From the NCBI GenBank assembly GCA_044356555.1, contig JBIKWB010000004.1, positions 143,744-207,743 on the forward strand: 64,000 nucleotides of DNA. The letters are read 5' to 3'. Position numbers and translations under genes: made by a program. The notes below the pieces were generated by a model, which did not search any database, was not told where the DNA came from, and was given only the letters and a program-made list of their open reading frames with translations. Below, in pieces: positions 43,801-50,459 of the stretch (position 1 is the first letter of the stretch; every line of letters starts with the position of its first letter). This stretch comes from Tous-C4FEB sp044356555. Lineage in GTDB: Bacteria > Verrucomicrobiota > Verrucomicrobiia > Opitutales > Opitutaceae.

Positions 43801-44000
43801 CCCCGGCCTCTGCCGGCGCCTCTCCCCTTTTTTTCCGATCAGTTCAAGCCGTTCGACGATCGGGCCGTTGACCTCTGGACCCGCCCCCCCGATCTCGCCC
43901 AATCGGGCTACCGGGTGTCGAATGAGACGTGTCAGTGACCGATCACCGCTGCGGCCAAATCGTCGGTTGAATCTCCGGGCCGAAGCGCTACCTTCAGCGC

Positions 44001-44204
44001 ATGAGTGTTGCCGAAATCAAATCGCAGGCCGACGCGTTGTCGTTTGACGAATTGACCGATCTCGCCCGGCACCTCCGTTCCCTCGCCTTGCGCAAGGACC
44101 CGCGGCGCCAGGCGCAGTTGCAGGCCGCGCAGCAGAGCACCGACTGGCTGGGCCGCACCGAATTCGAACGGACACTCGACGAACTCGACCGTCCGGCCCG
44201 GTGA
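44001..44204 (+). CDS. Putative antitoxin of a broken TA pair
   Basis: A 67-aa protein, mostly helical (SFDELTDLARHLRSLALRK), with the size and coupling of a type II antitoxin. Its stop overlaps the start of the frameshifted RelE-like gene at 44201. No DNA-binding fold is obvious, and the family was not identified with certainty. Confidence 0.55.
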   Translation: MSVAEIKSQADALSFDELTDLARHLRSLALRKDPRRQAQLQAAQQSTDWLGRTEFERTLDELDRPAR

Positions 44205-44448
44205 ACTACACCTACGCCATCGAGCGGACGGCTGCGCAAACCGTGTTCGCATCGTCAGGCCGCGAGCGACGGCTGCTCCGGTTGGCCATCGAGGAGATTG
44301 CCGGCAACCCTATGCACACCCCGACTTTTCGGAACGCGACCAAAGTGGACGTGAGCTCTTTACCCGTTTCTTCGGACCGTATGCCGTGACCTATTGGATC
44401 GATCACGCCGTGGCCGAGGTGCGAATCGCCGGCATGTTTAGGGACTGA
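44201..44448 (+). pseudogene. Frameshifted RelE/ParE-like toxin
   Basis: The first frame gives MNYTYAIERTAAQTVF...LAIEEIAGNPMH and then loses sense. Shifting frame near 44316 restores HPDFSERDQSGRELF, FGPYAVTYWIDHAVAEV and RIAGMFRD before a stop at 44446. The two halves make one RelE-type toxin, so an indel has inactivated it. Confidence 0.75.
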
Positions 44449-44464
44449 CGTCCGCGCCGCTCTG

Positions 44465-44706
44465 GGCCGGTCCGCATTTTTCTGTCGTCCGAGAACCCCC
44501 GCCCGAACTGCATCGCGGTTAGCCGCGGCGCCTCATCCGCGCCGACTTCCCCGATCCGCTCCTCGCCTTCCAGATCAAGCTCCGGTAGGCCGCAGCCGCC
44601 GGCCCTCACCCTGCTCCCAGCCCCGCCCGCCGAAGTGTGCGCGACCGCGCACCATCGCCCCCCGCCCGAGTTTTGCCCCGCGACTGTCCCCGTCGCACCC
44701 GCACCG
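44465..44706. repeat. Structured island repeat R2 with extended left flank
   Basis: The core (44580-44706) matches R1, R3 and R4, with hairpin GTGCGCGACCGCGCAC at 44637-44652. To its left, GGCCGGTCCGC... and a short frame ending DFPDPLLAFQIKLR-stop are shared with R4, so the repeated unit is longer (about 190-240 bp) in these two copies. Confidence 0.82.
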
Positions 44707-44707
44707 T

Positions 44708-45157
44708 TCACTCCGGCGCGAGCCCGCGATGTTTCGCCTTCAACCAATTCAAGACCTCGGTGCGCAGCTCGTGCCCGAAGGCGATCAGCTCCGCAGCTTC
44801 CGCTTTGGACGCACCGCCCACGTAGTCGTATTCGACTGTGTTTCGTTTCTGGCGGCAGCCGTCGAGGTAGTCCGCGTCGCCTTGGCGATGCGCTCCGAGA
44901 ATGTGCGGCAACGCCGACAGCACGCGAAAGTGCGCGAGCGTTCCCTTGGCCGGCTTGAAGCCTTCGGCGTAGAGCAAAATCGTGCAGAGCTTCAGCGCGG
45001 CGTTGTAGGCGATGCCGTATTGCCAGTCGTGCGAGATGCCGCCGGAGGCCGCGTCTTGGAGGTCACGCGCCGCGATCATCCAAAGGTCCCGAATTTCTTC
45101 AGGACTCGTCTGATGGCGTTGCAGCCAGCCGGCGTTTAACCAGATCGGCAAACTCAT
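44708..45157 (-). CDS. HEPN-domain protein (SAV_6107-like), TA partner
   Basis: A 149-aa helical HEPN-type protein: MSLPIWLNAGWLQRHQTSPE, then YNAALKLCTILLYAEGFKPA and GCRQKRNTVEYDYVGGAS. The usual catalytic Rx4-6H has Glu-Tyr after RNTV, so RNase activity is not certain. It overlaps the end of the HTH-nucleotidyltransferase gene by 59 bases, as HEPN/MNT pairs do. I chose the MSLPIW start, as the longer frame lies wholly inside the neighbour. Confidence 0.82.
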   Translation of the reverse strand: MSLPIWLNAGWLQRHQTSPEEIRDLWMIAARDLQDAASGGISHDWQYGIAYNAALKLCTILLYAEGFKPAKGTLAHFRVLSALPHILGAHRQGDADYLDGCRQKRNTVEYDYVGGASKAEAAELIAFGHELRTEVLNWLKAKHRGLAPE

Positions 45158-45719
45158 GGTCGTCTCCCGCGATGAAGAGCTTCGGTTTCGACGCCACGTC
45201 ACGCAAAAAATGATCCCGCTGCGCGAGCCGGGCGAAAAAATTGTCGCTCGTGAAAAAGTGGGGATTGATCTCCCGCCCCAACGCCTCGCCCGCCCGGCGT
45301 AACCCGGAGGCCGTCTGGCGGTGGGTGGCGTCGCCGATCACCATCAGGTCCACGTCGCTCTCCGCCCGCTCGCGGTCGGCGGCCACCGATCCGAAAACAA
45401 AGGCGAAAACGACTTTCTTCCCGGAGAGCGCCTCCACCAAGACGTCCTTGAGGCCGGAGGTTTTGAGGACGATGGCGTGCAATTCGGGGTAGAGCGGATG
45501 CGCGCGATTGGCCGCATAGTAGCGGCGATTCCCGTCCTTGATCGTCGTGATCAACTCCAGGTTGACCAACTTCTGCAGCTCCTCCTCCACCGAGGCTTGG
45601 GCAAAAGGCGTATGCCCGATGATCTCGGCGCGATACATTTCCTTCTGCTGGGCGCCGAACAGCAGCCGCAACATTTCGGCGCGGATTTCTGAATGAAAGA
45701 GAAGAGCCAGTTTGTTCAT
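45099..45719 (-). CDS. HTH-fused nucleotidyltransferase, MNT-type antitoxin
   Basis: A 206-aa protein. The N-terminal winged-helix (LALLFHSEIRAEMLRLLFG; VEEELQKLVNLELITTI) is of ArsR/transcriptional-regulator type. The C-terminal nucleotidyltransferase has AFVFGSVAADRERAESDVDL. It heads the pair with the HEPN gene and carries an operator-like palindrome cluster just upstream (45733-45781), so it likely represses its own promoter. Start at MNKLALLF; a further ATG four codons upstream is possible. Confidence 0.87.
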   Translation of the reverse strand: MNKLALLFHSEIRAEMLRLLFGAQQKEMYRAEIIGHTPFAQASVEEELQKLVNLELITTIKDGNRRYYAANRAHPLYPELHAIVLKTSGLKDVLVEALSGKKVVFAFVFGSVAADRERAESDVDLMVIGDATHRQTASGLRRAGEALGREINPHFFTSDNFFARLAQRDHFLRDVASKPKLFIAGDDHEFADLVKRRLAATPSDES

Positions 45720-45732
45720 ACAACCCGTCATG

Positions 45733-45781
45733 ACCGGGCGTTTACCCGGTAAAACCGGGCATTACCATGGTATTACCGGGG
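45733..45781. promoter_or_regulatory. Iterated palindromes upstream of the HTH-nucleotidyltransferase gene
   Basis: Overlapping palindromes begin 14 bases upstream of the start codon: TTTACCCGGTAAA (45741-45753), CCCGGTAAAACCGGG (45745-45759) and TACCATGGTA (45763-45772), with further ACCGGG motifs on both sides. The repeated half-site is close to TTACCGGG. A binding site for the winged-helix domain encoded next door is the likely role. Confidence 0.65.
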
Positions 45782-45938
45782 GCCACCTTCAAGTTAAATA
45801 TCCGGCGGACGACCTTTTCGAATCTGCTTCCGGTCAGAACAGAACCAAAGCGCCCACGTTCCCCGCTGAAAGACGCCGTATCGTGGCCCGGCGATCCCCG
45901 ACGAATAAATCGCCCCGCACCGACCCTTTCAGAATCTG

Positions 45939-46062
45939 CTCCGGTAGGCCGCCGCCGCCGGCTCCCACCCAACGCCCAGCCCCGCCCGCCGAAGTGTGCG
46001 CGACCGCGCACAATCGCCCCGCGCCCGCCTTTCGCCCCGCGACTGTCCCCGTCGCACCCAGC
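45939..46062. repeat. Structured island repeat R3
   Basis: Same core as R1/R2 with a small internal deletion; hairpin GTGCGCGACCGCGCAC at 45996-46011 is unchanged. It lies between the HEPN/nucleotidyltransferase pair and the next nucleotidyltransferase pair. Confidence 0.82.
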
Positions 46063-46151
46063 CCGCCCCGGCCTCCGCGCTCCGCCGCGTGACTGGTGGA
46101 CACCCGCCAAACAGACCTTGCCGCGCCTCCGCGCCCGCCTACGGTCCGTTC

Positions 46152-46364
46152 GTGCCCGCGCCTTCCCCAACGACGTTTTCCCTCGATCGTTCCGCTTTTT
46201 CAGTCGGCCAGTTGCAGGACGACGACAGCCAGGTGGACTACTGGCTCGCGCAGCCTGCCGAACAACGTCTGGCCGCACTCGAACTCCTCCGCGAATCCTA
46301 CAATCCCGATGCCTACGCTGCACAACGACTTCGCGGATTTCTTGAGGTTACTCAACGAGCGTAA
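46152..46364 (+). CDS. Small protein preceding a nucleotidyltransferase
   Basis: About 70 aa from a GTG start. FSLDRSAFSVGQLQDDDSQV followed by DYWLAQPAEQRLAALELLRE is a recognisable family found just before AbiEii/DUF6036-type nucleotidyltransferase genes. It overlaps that gene (46309) by 56 bases. It may be the partner of a TA-like pair; which component is the toxin is unknown. Confidence 0.75.
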   Translation: MPAPSPTTFSLDRSAFSVGQLQDDDSQVDYWLAQPAEQRLAALELLRESYNPDAYAAQRLRGFLEVTQRA

Positions 46365-46767
46365 CGTCCGCTACCTCGTGGTCGGCGGCTACGCGGTGGC
46401 CTATTACGGGTATCCCCGCTACACCGGTGATCTGGACGTATTCGTCGAAGCTTCCCCGGAAAACGCGGCTAAGCTCGTCGAAGTCTATGCCGAGTTTGGT
46501 TTCAACCGCTCCGATCTGAAGCCCGAGCTTTTCATGATCCCCGACAACGTGGTTCGCATCGGCCACGAGCCTGTCCGGCTGGAAGTGCTGACGAGCATCA
46601 CCGGAGTTGCGTTTGCCGATGCCTACGTTCGCCGGATTCAAGTGGAGGTGAACGGACTCGTCGTGCCCTTCATTGCCTTGGTCGATCTGCTCAAGAACAA
46701 GACCTCCACCGGCCGCGGCAAGGACCGCGTCGATGCCGAGGCTCTTCAGAAACGGGCCAACCCCTAG
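46309..46767 (+). CDS. DUF6036/AbiEii-like nucleotidyltransferase
   Basis: A 152-aa protein: FADFLRLLNERNVRYLVVGG, then YAVAYYGYPRYTGDLDVFVE carrying the GG...DLD nucleotidyltransferase signature, and FIALVDLLKNKTSTGRGKDR, the closing block of this family. Start at MPTLHND inside the preceding gene; the much longer open frame upstream runs through repeat R3 and is not coding. Part of a TA-like two-gene unit. Confidence 0.87.
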   Translation: MPTLHNDFADFLRLLNERNVRYLVVGGYAVAYYGYPRYTGDLDVFVEASPENAAKLVEVYAEFGFNRSDLKPELFMIPDNVVRIGHEPVRLEVLTSITGVAFADAYVRRIQVEVNGLVVPFIALVDLLKNKTSTGRGKDRVDAEALQKRANP

Positions 46768-46768
46768 G

Positions 46769-46960
46769 CCGGTCCGCGCGTTTCTGCCGTCCGTGAAACC
46801 CCGCCGGCCCCGACTTCCTCGACCCGCTCTTCGCCTTCCAGATCAAGCTCCGGTAGGCCGCAGCCGCCGGCTCTCACCCTGCTCCCGGCCCCGCCCGCCG
46901 AATTGTGCGCGACCGCGCACCATTGCCCCGCGCCCGCCTTCTACCCCGCGATTGCTGCCG
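46769..46960. repeat. Structured island repeat R4 with extended left flank
   Basis: The core begins at 46848, with hairpin GTGCGCGACCGCGCAC at 46905-46920. Left flank shares GGCCGGTCCGC and the LLDPLFAFQIKLR-like short frame end with R2. The right end diverges after CCCGCGATTG. Confidence 0.82.
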
Positions 46961-46998
46961 TAGTTGATTCCCGACTCCTCCGGCCTAGGTTTCCTAGC

Positions 46999-47220
46999 AT
47001 GACGGTCATCCAAGAACTCGAGCAAAAGGCCGGGCAATCGCCGGAGTTTCAGCGGGCCGCTCTCGCGTCCAAACTCCTCGCGAACTTGCCCCCCGTGCTC
47101 AACGACACGGACGACGGTGTGGCCGAAGCCCTGCGCCGCGACGCCGATCTGGATGCCGATCCCGCCGCGGGCATGAGCGAGTCGGAATTCCGCACCGCCG
47201 TCGCCGCTTCGCGCCGGTAA
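46999..47220 (+). CDS. Addiction-module-like antitoxin without an obvious toxin
   Basis: A 73-aa acidic protein (LEQKAGQSPEFQRAALASKL, ADLDADPAAGMSESEFRTAV) of the size and pattern of short addiction-module antitoxins. No complete toxin follows. The next 140 bases hold only a 20-codon frame, and a second frame (FIVRLHKYAATKPRR) that may be debris. Orphan antitoxin is the likely status. Confidence 0.55.
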   Translation: MTVIQELEQKAGQSPEFQRAALASKLLANLPPVLNDTDDGVAEALRRDADLDADPAAGMSESEFRTAVAASRR

Positions 47221-47358
47221 TGACGTTCGATTCATTGTCCGTTTGCACAAATATGCCGCGACAAAACCGCGACGCGCCGTGATTCCGAAGATCCTTACCA
47301 CGACACGCCGCCAAAAATCCCGGTTGAACCTCAGGCCATCCCAACTAGCATTCACTTT

Positions 47359-47544
47359 ATGAGCACCGTGCAGGAAATCGAGTCAGCCCTCAGCCGCCTC
47401 TCGCCCGACGAGATGCGGCAGGTGCGCGAGTGGCTCGATCAACAACTCGAAGACCAGCTGGAGCTCACTCCGGAATTCAAGGCGGCCATCGAAAGCTCGG
47501 AACGCGAAATGGCCCAAGGCTCTCGACCAAGAGTTCGCACCTAG
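47359..47544 (+). CDS. Antitoxin of a RelE-type pair
   Basis: A 61-aa protein (MSTVQEIESALSRLSPDEMR, then VREWLDQQLEDQLELTPEF), a helical antitoxin commonly found ahead of RelE genes. It is eight bases upstream of the toxin start, so one transcript is expected. Confidence 0.75.
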   Translation: MSTVQEIESALSRLSPDEMRQVREWLDQQLEDQLELTPEFKAAIESSEREMAQGSRPRVRT

Positions 47545-47552
47545 GGCCGCGC

Positions 47553-47810
47553 ATGAGCCGCGCCCTGCAGGTTTACTACTCGGCGTTTGACGATGTCTTC
47601 CTGAAACTGCCCGAGGCGGTTCGTAACCGGATCGAGACCGAAATCGACGACATGGGCCGCCGGCTGGCCACCTTTCCCCACTACCGGATGACCGGTGGCA
47701 GCCGCTATCGCCTTCGCGTAGGAGACTACCGGATTATCTACACCTTCGATCCCGCACAAAACGCGATCCACCTGCTCGCCGTCGGCCACCGGCGCGAAAT
47801 CTACCGGTAA
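47553..47810 (+). CDS. relE: RelE-family mRNA interferase toxin
   Basis: An 85-aa toxin with the canonical RelE C-terminal half: YRLRVGDYRIIYTFDPAQ, then IHLLAVGHRREIYR with the conserved Arg/Tyr residues. The N-terminal KLPEAVRNRIETEIDDM is the helix pair. It would cleave mRNA on the ribosome when not bound by its antitoxin. This module appears complete. Confidence 0.9.
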   Translation: MSRALQVYYSAFDDVFLKLPEAVRNRIETEIDDMGRRLATFPHYRMTGGSRYRLRVGDYRIIYTFDPAQNAIHLLAVGHRREIYR

Positions 47811-47900
47811 CGGCGGTGGCCGCCGTGCCCGCATGCCCGCGCATACCGGAAACCCCGGTCTACCGCTTGACTCCGCCTACTTAGGATCCTCTTTCCGAGC

Positions 47901-48134
47901 ATGACGCCCAAACTTACTCCAGCTATGGGCAAGGTAGCCGTAACGCGCAGTAAACTCACTGCGCGTCGTCATAAGGTCCCGCTTTCCCGCGTAGGGGAAA
48001 ATCACTCCAAAAGCCTGACCTCGACCGATGCCGGCGAGCGCTTTCTCACCAAATGGCAGGGGTCCTTCAAAATCGATCCTGCCACGCTTATAGACGAACG
48101 CACAGCAGCGATCGCCGCGAAACATCTACGCTAG
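47901..48134 (+). CDS. Small hypothetical protein, antitoxin-like tail
   Basis: A possible 77-aa protein. Only the end (GERFLTKWQGSFKIDPATL, then DERTAAIAAKHLR) resembles the C-terminus of AbrB-type antitoxins; the basic N-terminal half does not. It may be a degraded antitoxin. No toxin gene adjoins it. Confidence 0.35.
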   Translation: MTPKLTPAMGKVAVTRSKLTARRHKVPLSRVGENHSKSLTSTDAGERFLTKWQGSFKIDPATLIDERTAAIAAKHLR

Positions 48135-48179
48135 TAAGGGTCAAACCCACGCGCGGGCCCAAACCGGTTCGCCCCGCTC

Positions 48180-48650
48180 ATGGCCGACATCTTCACCAAA
48201 CGAAAGCGCTCCGCCGTCATGTCGGCCATCCGCTCGCGCGGCAACGCGGCCACCGAACTGCGGCTCATCGCAATCTTTCGCGCCCACGGCATCTCCGGCT
48301 GGCGGCGCGGAGCTTCGCTCCAGTGGAAAGTTGAAGGTCTAAAGTTGAAGAAATTCCGCGTAAAACCCGACTTCGTCTTCCACGCGCAGAAGCTCGCCGT
48401 CTTCGTCGACGGCTGCTTCTGGCACGGTTGCCCGCTCCACGCCACCTCGCCCAAGACCAACGCCGCCTTCTGGCGAAATAAGATCGCCGCCAACCGCACC
48501 CGCGACCGCCTCGTCACCCGCACCCTCCGCGCCCGCGGCTGGACCGTCCTCCGCATCTGGGGCCACGAGCTCAAGCCCGCCCACGAACGCCGGCTCCTGA
48601 ACCGCCTTCGCCGCGCCGGGCTTGAAGCCCGGCTTGCGCTTCAAGGCTGA
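48180..48650 (+). CDS. vsr: Very-short-patch repair-type endonuclease
   Basis: A 156-aa Vsr/DUF559-like nuclease: MADIFTKRKRSAVMSAIRSR, KPDFVFHAQKLAVFVDGCFW (catalytic Asp and Asp) and HGCPLHATSPKTNAAFWRNK, then GWTVLRIWGHELKP. A ~10-residue insertion (VEGLKLKKF) sits before the catalytic core. Vsr nicks T:G mismatches produced at 5-methylcytosine sites and normally accompanies a Dcm-type methylase; none is in the window. It may be a solitary leftover of a restriction locus, or a standalone nuclease. Confidence 0.9.
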   Translation: MADIFTKRKRSAVMSAIRSRGNAATELRLIAIFRAHGISGWRRGASLQWKVEGLKLKKFRVKPDFVFHAQKLAVFVDGCFWHGCPLHATSPKTNAAFWRNKIAANRTRDRLVTRTLRARGWTVLRIWGHELKPAHERRLLNRLRRAGLEARLALQG

Positions 48651-48668
48651 GCTCGACACATTTTCGAC

Positions 48669-48887
48669 ATGCTCAACTGGTCCCAATGCTCTGCCGTGGA
48701 GCAGATTCCCGGGAAAGTCAGCGGTGTCTGGCTGTTCAAAGACACGCGCGTTCCCGTAAAGGCGCTGTTCGAGAATTTGGAAAGCGGCGCCACCGTGGAG
48801 GAATTCCTCCAGTGGTTTCCCGGCGTCGGTCGCGAGCAGGTCGAAGCCGTGCTGGATCACGCCCAACGCAGCCTCGCCGAGGCCTGA
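48669..48887 (+). CDS. DUF433 antitoxin (VapB-like)
   Basis: A 72-aa DUF433 protein: SGVWLFKDTRVPVKALFENL, then EEFLQWFPGVGREQVEAVLD are the family's HTH-like blocks. DUF433 genes are normally followed by DUF5615 PIN-type toxins, and here too, but the toxin is broken (48899). Confidence 0.88.
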   Translation: MLNWSQCSAVEQIPGKVSGVWLFKDTRVPVKALFENLESGATVEEFLQWFPGVGREQVEAVLDHAQRSLAEA

Positions 48888-48898
48888 AGCGGGCGGCG

Positions 48899-49027
48899 AT
48901 GAAGATTCTCTTCGATCAGGGCACAACTGAACCGCTGCGGCGGTTTCTCCCAGATCACGAGATCCTGACGGCCTACGAGCAGGGTTGAGGCCGTCTTCAA
49001 AATGGCGACCTGTTGCGCGCGGCGGAA
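48899..49027 (+). pseudogene. Inactivated DUF5615 PIN-like toxin
   Basis: Starts MKILFDQGTTEPLRRFLPDH and proceeds to EILTAYEQG, then meets TGA at 48986 where the family has Trp. Reading on in the same frame gives GRLQNGDLLRAAE, again DUF5615-like, before the sequence changes into an ATTGC...GCAATGAC repeat. So a nonsense change and a repeat insertion have both destroyed the gene, leaving a free DUF433 antitoxin. Confidence 0.85.
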
Positions 49028-49093
49028 TCCAGCTGGATTGCTTCGTCGCTACGCTTCTCGCAATGACAGTCTGTTTATCAAGGGAGGTTGGTA
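49026..49093. repeat. ATTGC...GCAATGAC repeat inside the DUF5615 remnant
   Basis: AATCCAGCTGGATTGCTTCG followed by TCGCTACGCTTCTCGCAATGAC and a tail ending GTTGGTA. Its core is shared with 63390-63461 and with 37480-37540. The repeat family is palindromic, similar to widespread bacterial intergenic repeats containing CATTGCGAG. Confidence 0.75.
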
Positions 49094-49172
49094 TTACCTG
49101 CTTCATGAGCAGGATCTGGGCTCCTACGAAACGTCGGAACCTAATGGCCTGAACTTTGCGCTAATCAAACAC

Positions 49173-49210
49173 CGTTCGGCAGCCGCCACAGTCTCGGCGC
49201 CTGCCGAACG
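49173..49210 (-). terminator. Hairpin after the TlpA gene
   Basis: A perfect 10-bp inverted repeat CGTTCGGCAG / CTGCCGAACG with an 18-base loop, 18 bases past the stop of the minus-strand operon. Only a weak T-rich stretch follows (TGTTTGATT), so termination strength is uncertain. Confidence 0.5.
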
Positions 49211-49227
49211 TCAGCCATCACATTGGG

Positions 49228-50433
49228 TCACAACTTCAGCAGCCGCTTCACGTCGGCTTCGAGTGCCTGACCGCGAGCGTTGGTTGAGACGACCTTGCCT
49301 TCCTGATCGAGCAGAAACATCGCGGGGATTGAGGCGATGCCGTAGCGCGTGGAGATTTCGTTTTTCCAATGCTTGCCGTCAAACTGCTGCGGCCAGGGCA
49401 TCTCGTTGGCGGCGGTGAAGTCGGTGAGGATTTTCTTCGCCTTGGCCAGTTTCGCTGCGGTTTGCTCCGGCGTGTCGGCGGGCAGGAGCCGGCCGTTTTC
49501 CAAGCTGATGCCGACGATTTCAAAGCCCTTTTCGTGATAGGCCGCGTAGACCTTCTTCACGTTGGGCAGTTCGGCGATGCACGGGCCGCACCACGTCGCC
49601 CAGAAGTCCACCAGCACGACCTTGCCGCGGAGTTTCGCAAGGTCGACCTCCCGACCGTCCACGGCCGTGAAAGCCATCTGGAGCGGCCGCTTAAGCAGCG
49701 CGGCAGCGCCGGACTTGCCCGTCGCCATATCGGCCATCGCCTTGTTGGGGCTGCCGGTGAAGAACACCCACTCCTCTTCGACGCGTCCCGGCTCCGACTT
49801 TTCGACCAAATTCATGTAGGTGTAGAGCAACGCGACGCCGCCCGCCGCGGCGGGGTTTTTCGCCGCGAAGCCGACCACTTTTCCGCGGAGATAGGCGAGA
49901 TCCAGCTTTTGCCCGTTGCGAAGCGCGGCCGTCGCGGCGTTGAGCGGCTTCATGGCGTCCAGCGCCAGGAGTTGGTCGCGCACATCGGAAGGCAGATCGG
50001 CGGCCGTGGGCATGGCGGCCTTCAATTCGTCGAAACGGGCCTTCCACGCCGCGGCGGCAGCCTCGTCGATGACGGGCTTAGGTGCGCCTCGATCGTCTGT
50101 CTCCCACGCTTTCACGAATCGCGGTTGAGTCGGACTAAGCCGCATCACCACGTTCCAGCGGCGCGGATCGGACGGATATTTTTCCATGAAATCCACCCCC
50201 CGCGAATGGGTGAGGGCATAAAGTTGCTCGACGACCTGCGCGCGTTCGAGGGCGGAGAGGGCGATAAAGTTTTCCGGCGGTCGCGCCGCTACCGCGTCCA
50301 GAAATGCCTTCCAGTCGGCGTCGGCGGCCGAGAGCGCCGGGGTAGCGGTGGTCGCGGCCACGCCGAGCGGGCACGGCGCGGCCGAGGCGGCGACCACGAA
50401 GAGCGCCGCGCGAAAAAGAAGGATGGTTTTCAT
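49228..50433 (-). CDS. TlpA-like periplasmic thioredoxin with N-terminal helical extension
   Basis: A 401-aa exported protein; signal peptide MKTILLFRAALFVVAASAA decides the start. Residues ~30-225 form an unassigned, mostly helical region. The C-terminal third is a TlpA/Redoxin domain with FWATWCGPCIAELPNVK (Trp281, Cys282, Cys285) and IPAMFLLDQEGKVV (cis-Pro loop). It is the last gene of the operon after the M16 protease (50460). The likely role is reduction of disulfides in imported or secreted peptides; electrons could come from the DsbD at 7155. Confidence 0.9.
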   Translation of the reverse strand: MKTILLFRAALFVVAASAAPCPLGVAATTATPALSAADADWKAFLDAVAARPPENFIALSALERAQVVEQLYALTHSRGVDFMEKYPSDPRRWNVVMRLSPTQPRFVKAWETDDRGAPKPVIDEAAAAAWKARFDELKAAMPTAADLPSDVRDQLLALDAMKPLNAATAALRNGQKLDLAYLRGKVVGFAAKNPAAAGGVALLYTYMNLVEKSEPGRVEEEWVFFTGSPNKAMADMATGKSGAAALLKRPLQMAFTAVDGREVDLAKLRGKVVLVDFWATWCGPCIAELPNVKKVYAAYHEKGFEIVGISLENGRLLPADTPEQTAAKLAKAKKILTDFTAANEMPWPQQFDGKHWKNEISTRYGIASIPAMFLLDQEGKVVSTNARGQALEADVKRLLKL

Positions 50434-50459
50434 AGGCGAGTGATCGGGTAAAGGTTGGC

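Noticed and set aside
43674..46960. The four island repeats as integron attC sites
   Set aside because: No RYYYAAC/GTTRRRY core pairs at the ends and no integron integrase in the window; only the cassette-like spacing resembles an integron.
47877..48125. Minus-strand frame starting MFRGDRCC opposite the antitoxin-like gene
   Set aside because: No recognisable domain; the plus-strand frame at least has an antitoxin-like end.
49026..49093. A tRNA or small RNA gene in the palindromic ATTGC/GCAATGAC sequence
   Set aside because: No cloverleaf or anticodon arrangement; it matches repeats at 37.5 and 63.4 kb and resembles common intergenic palindromes.
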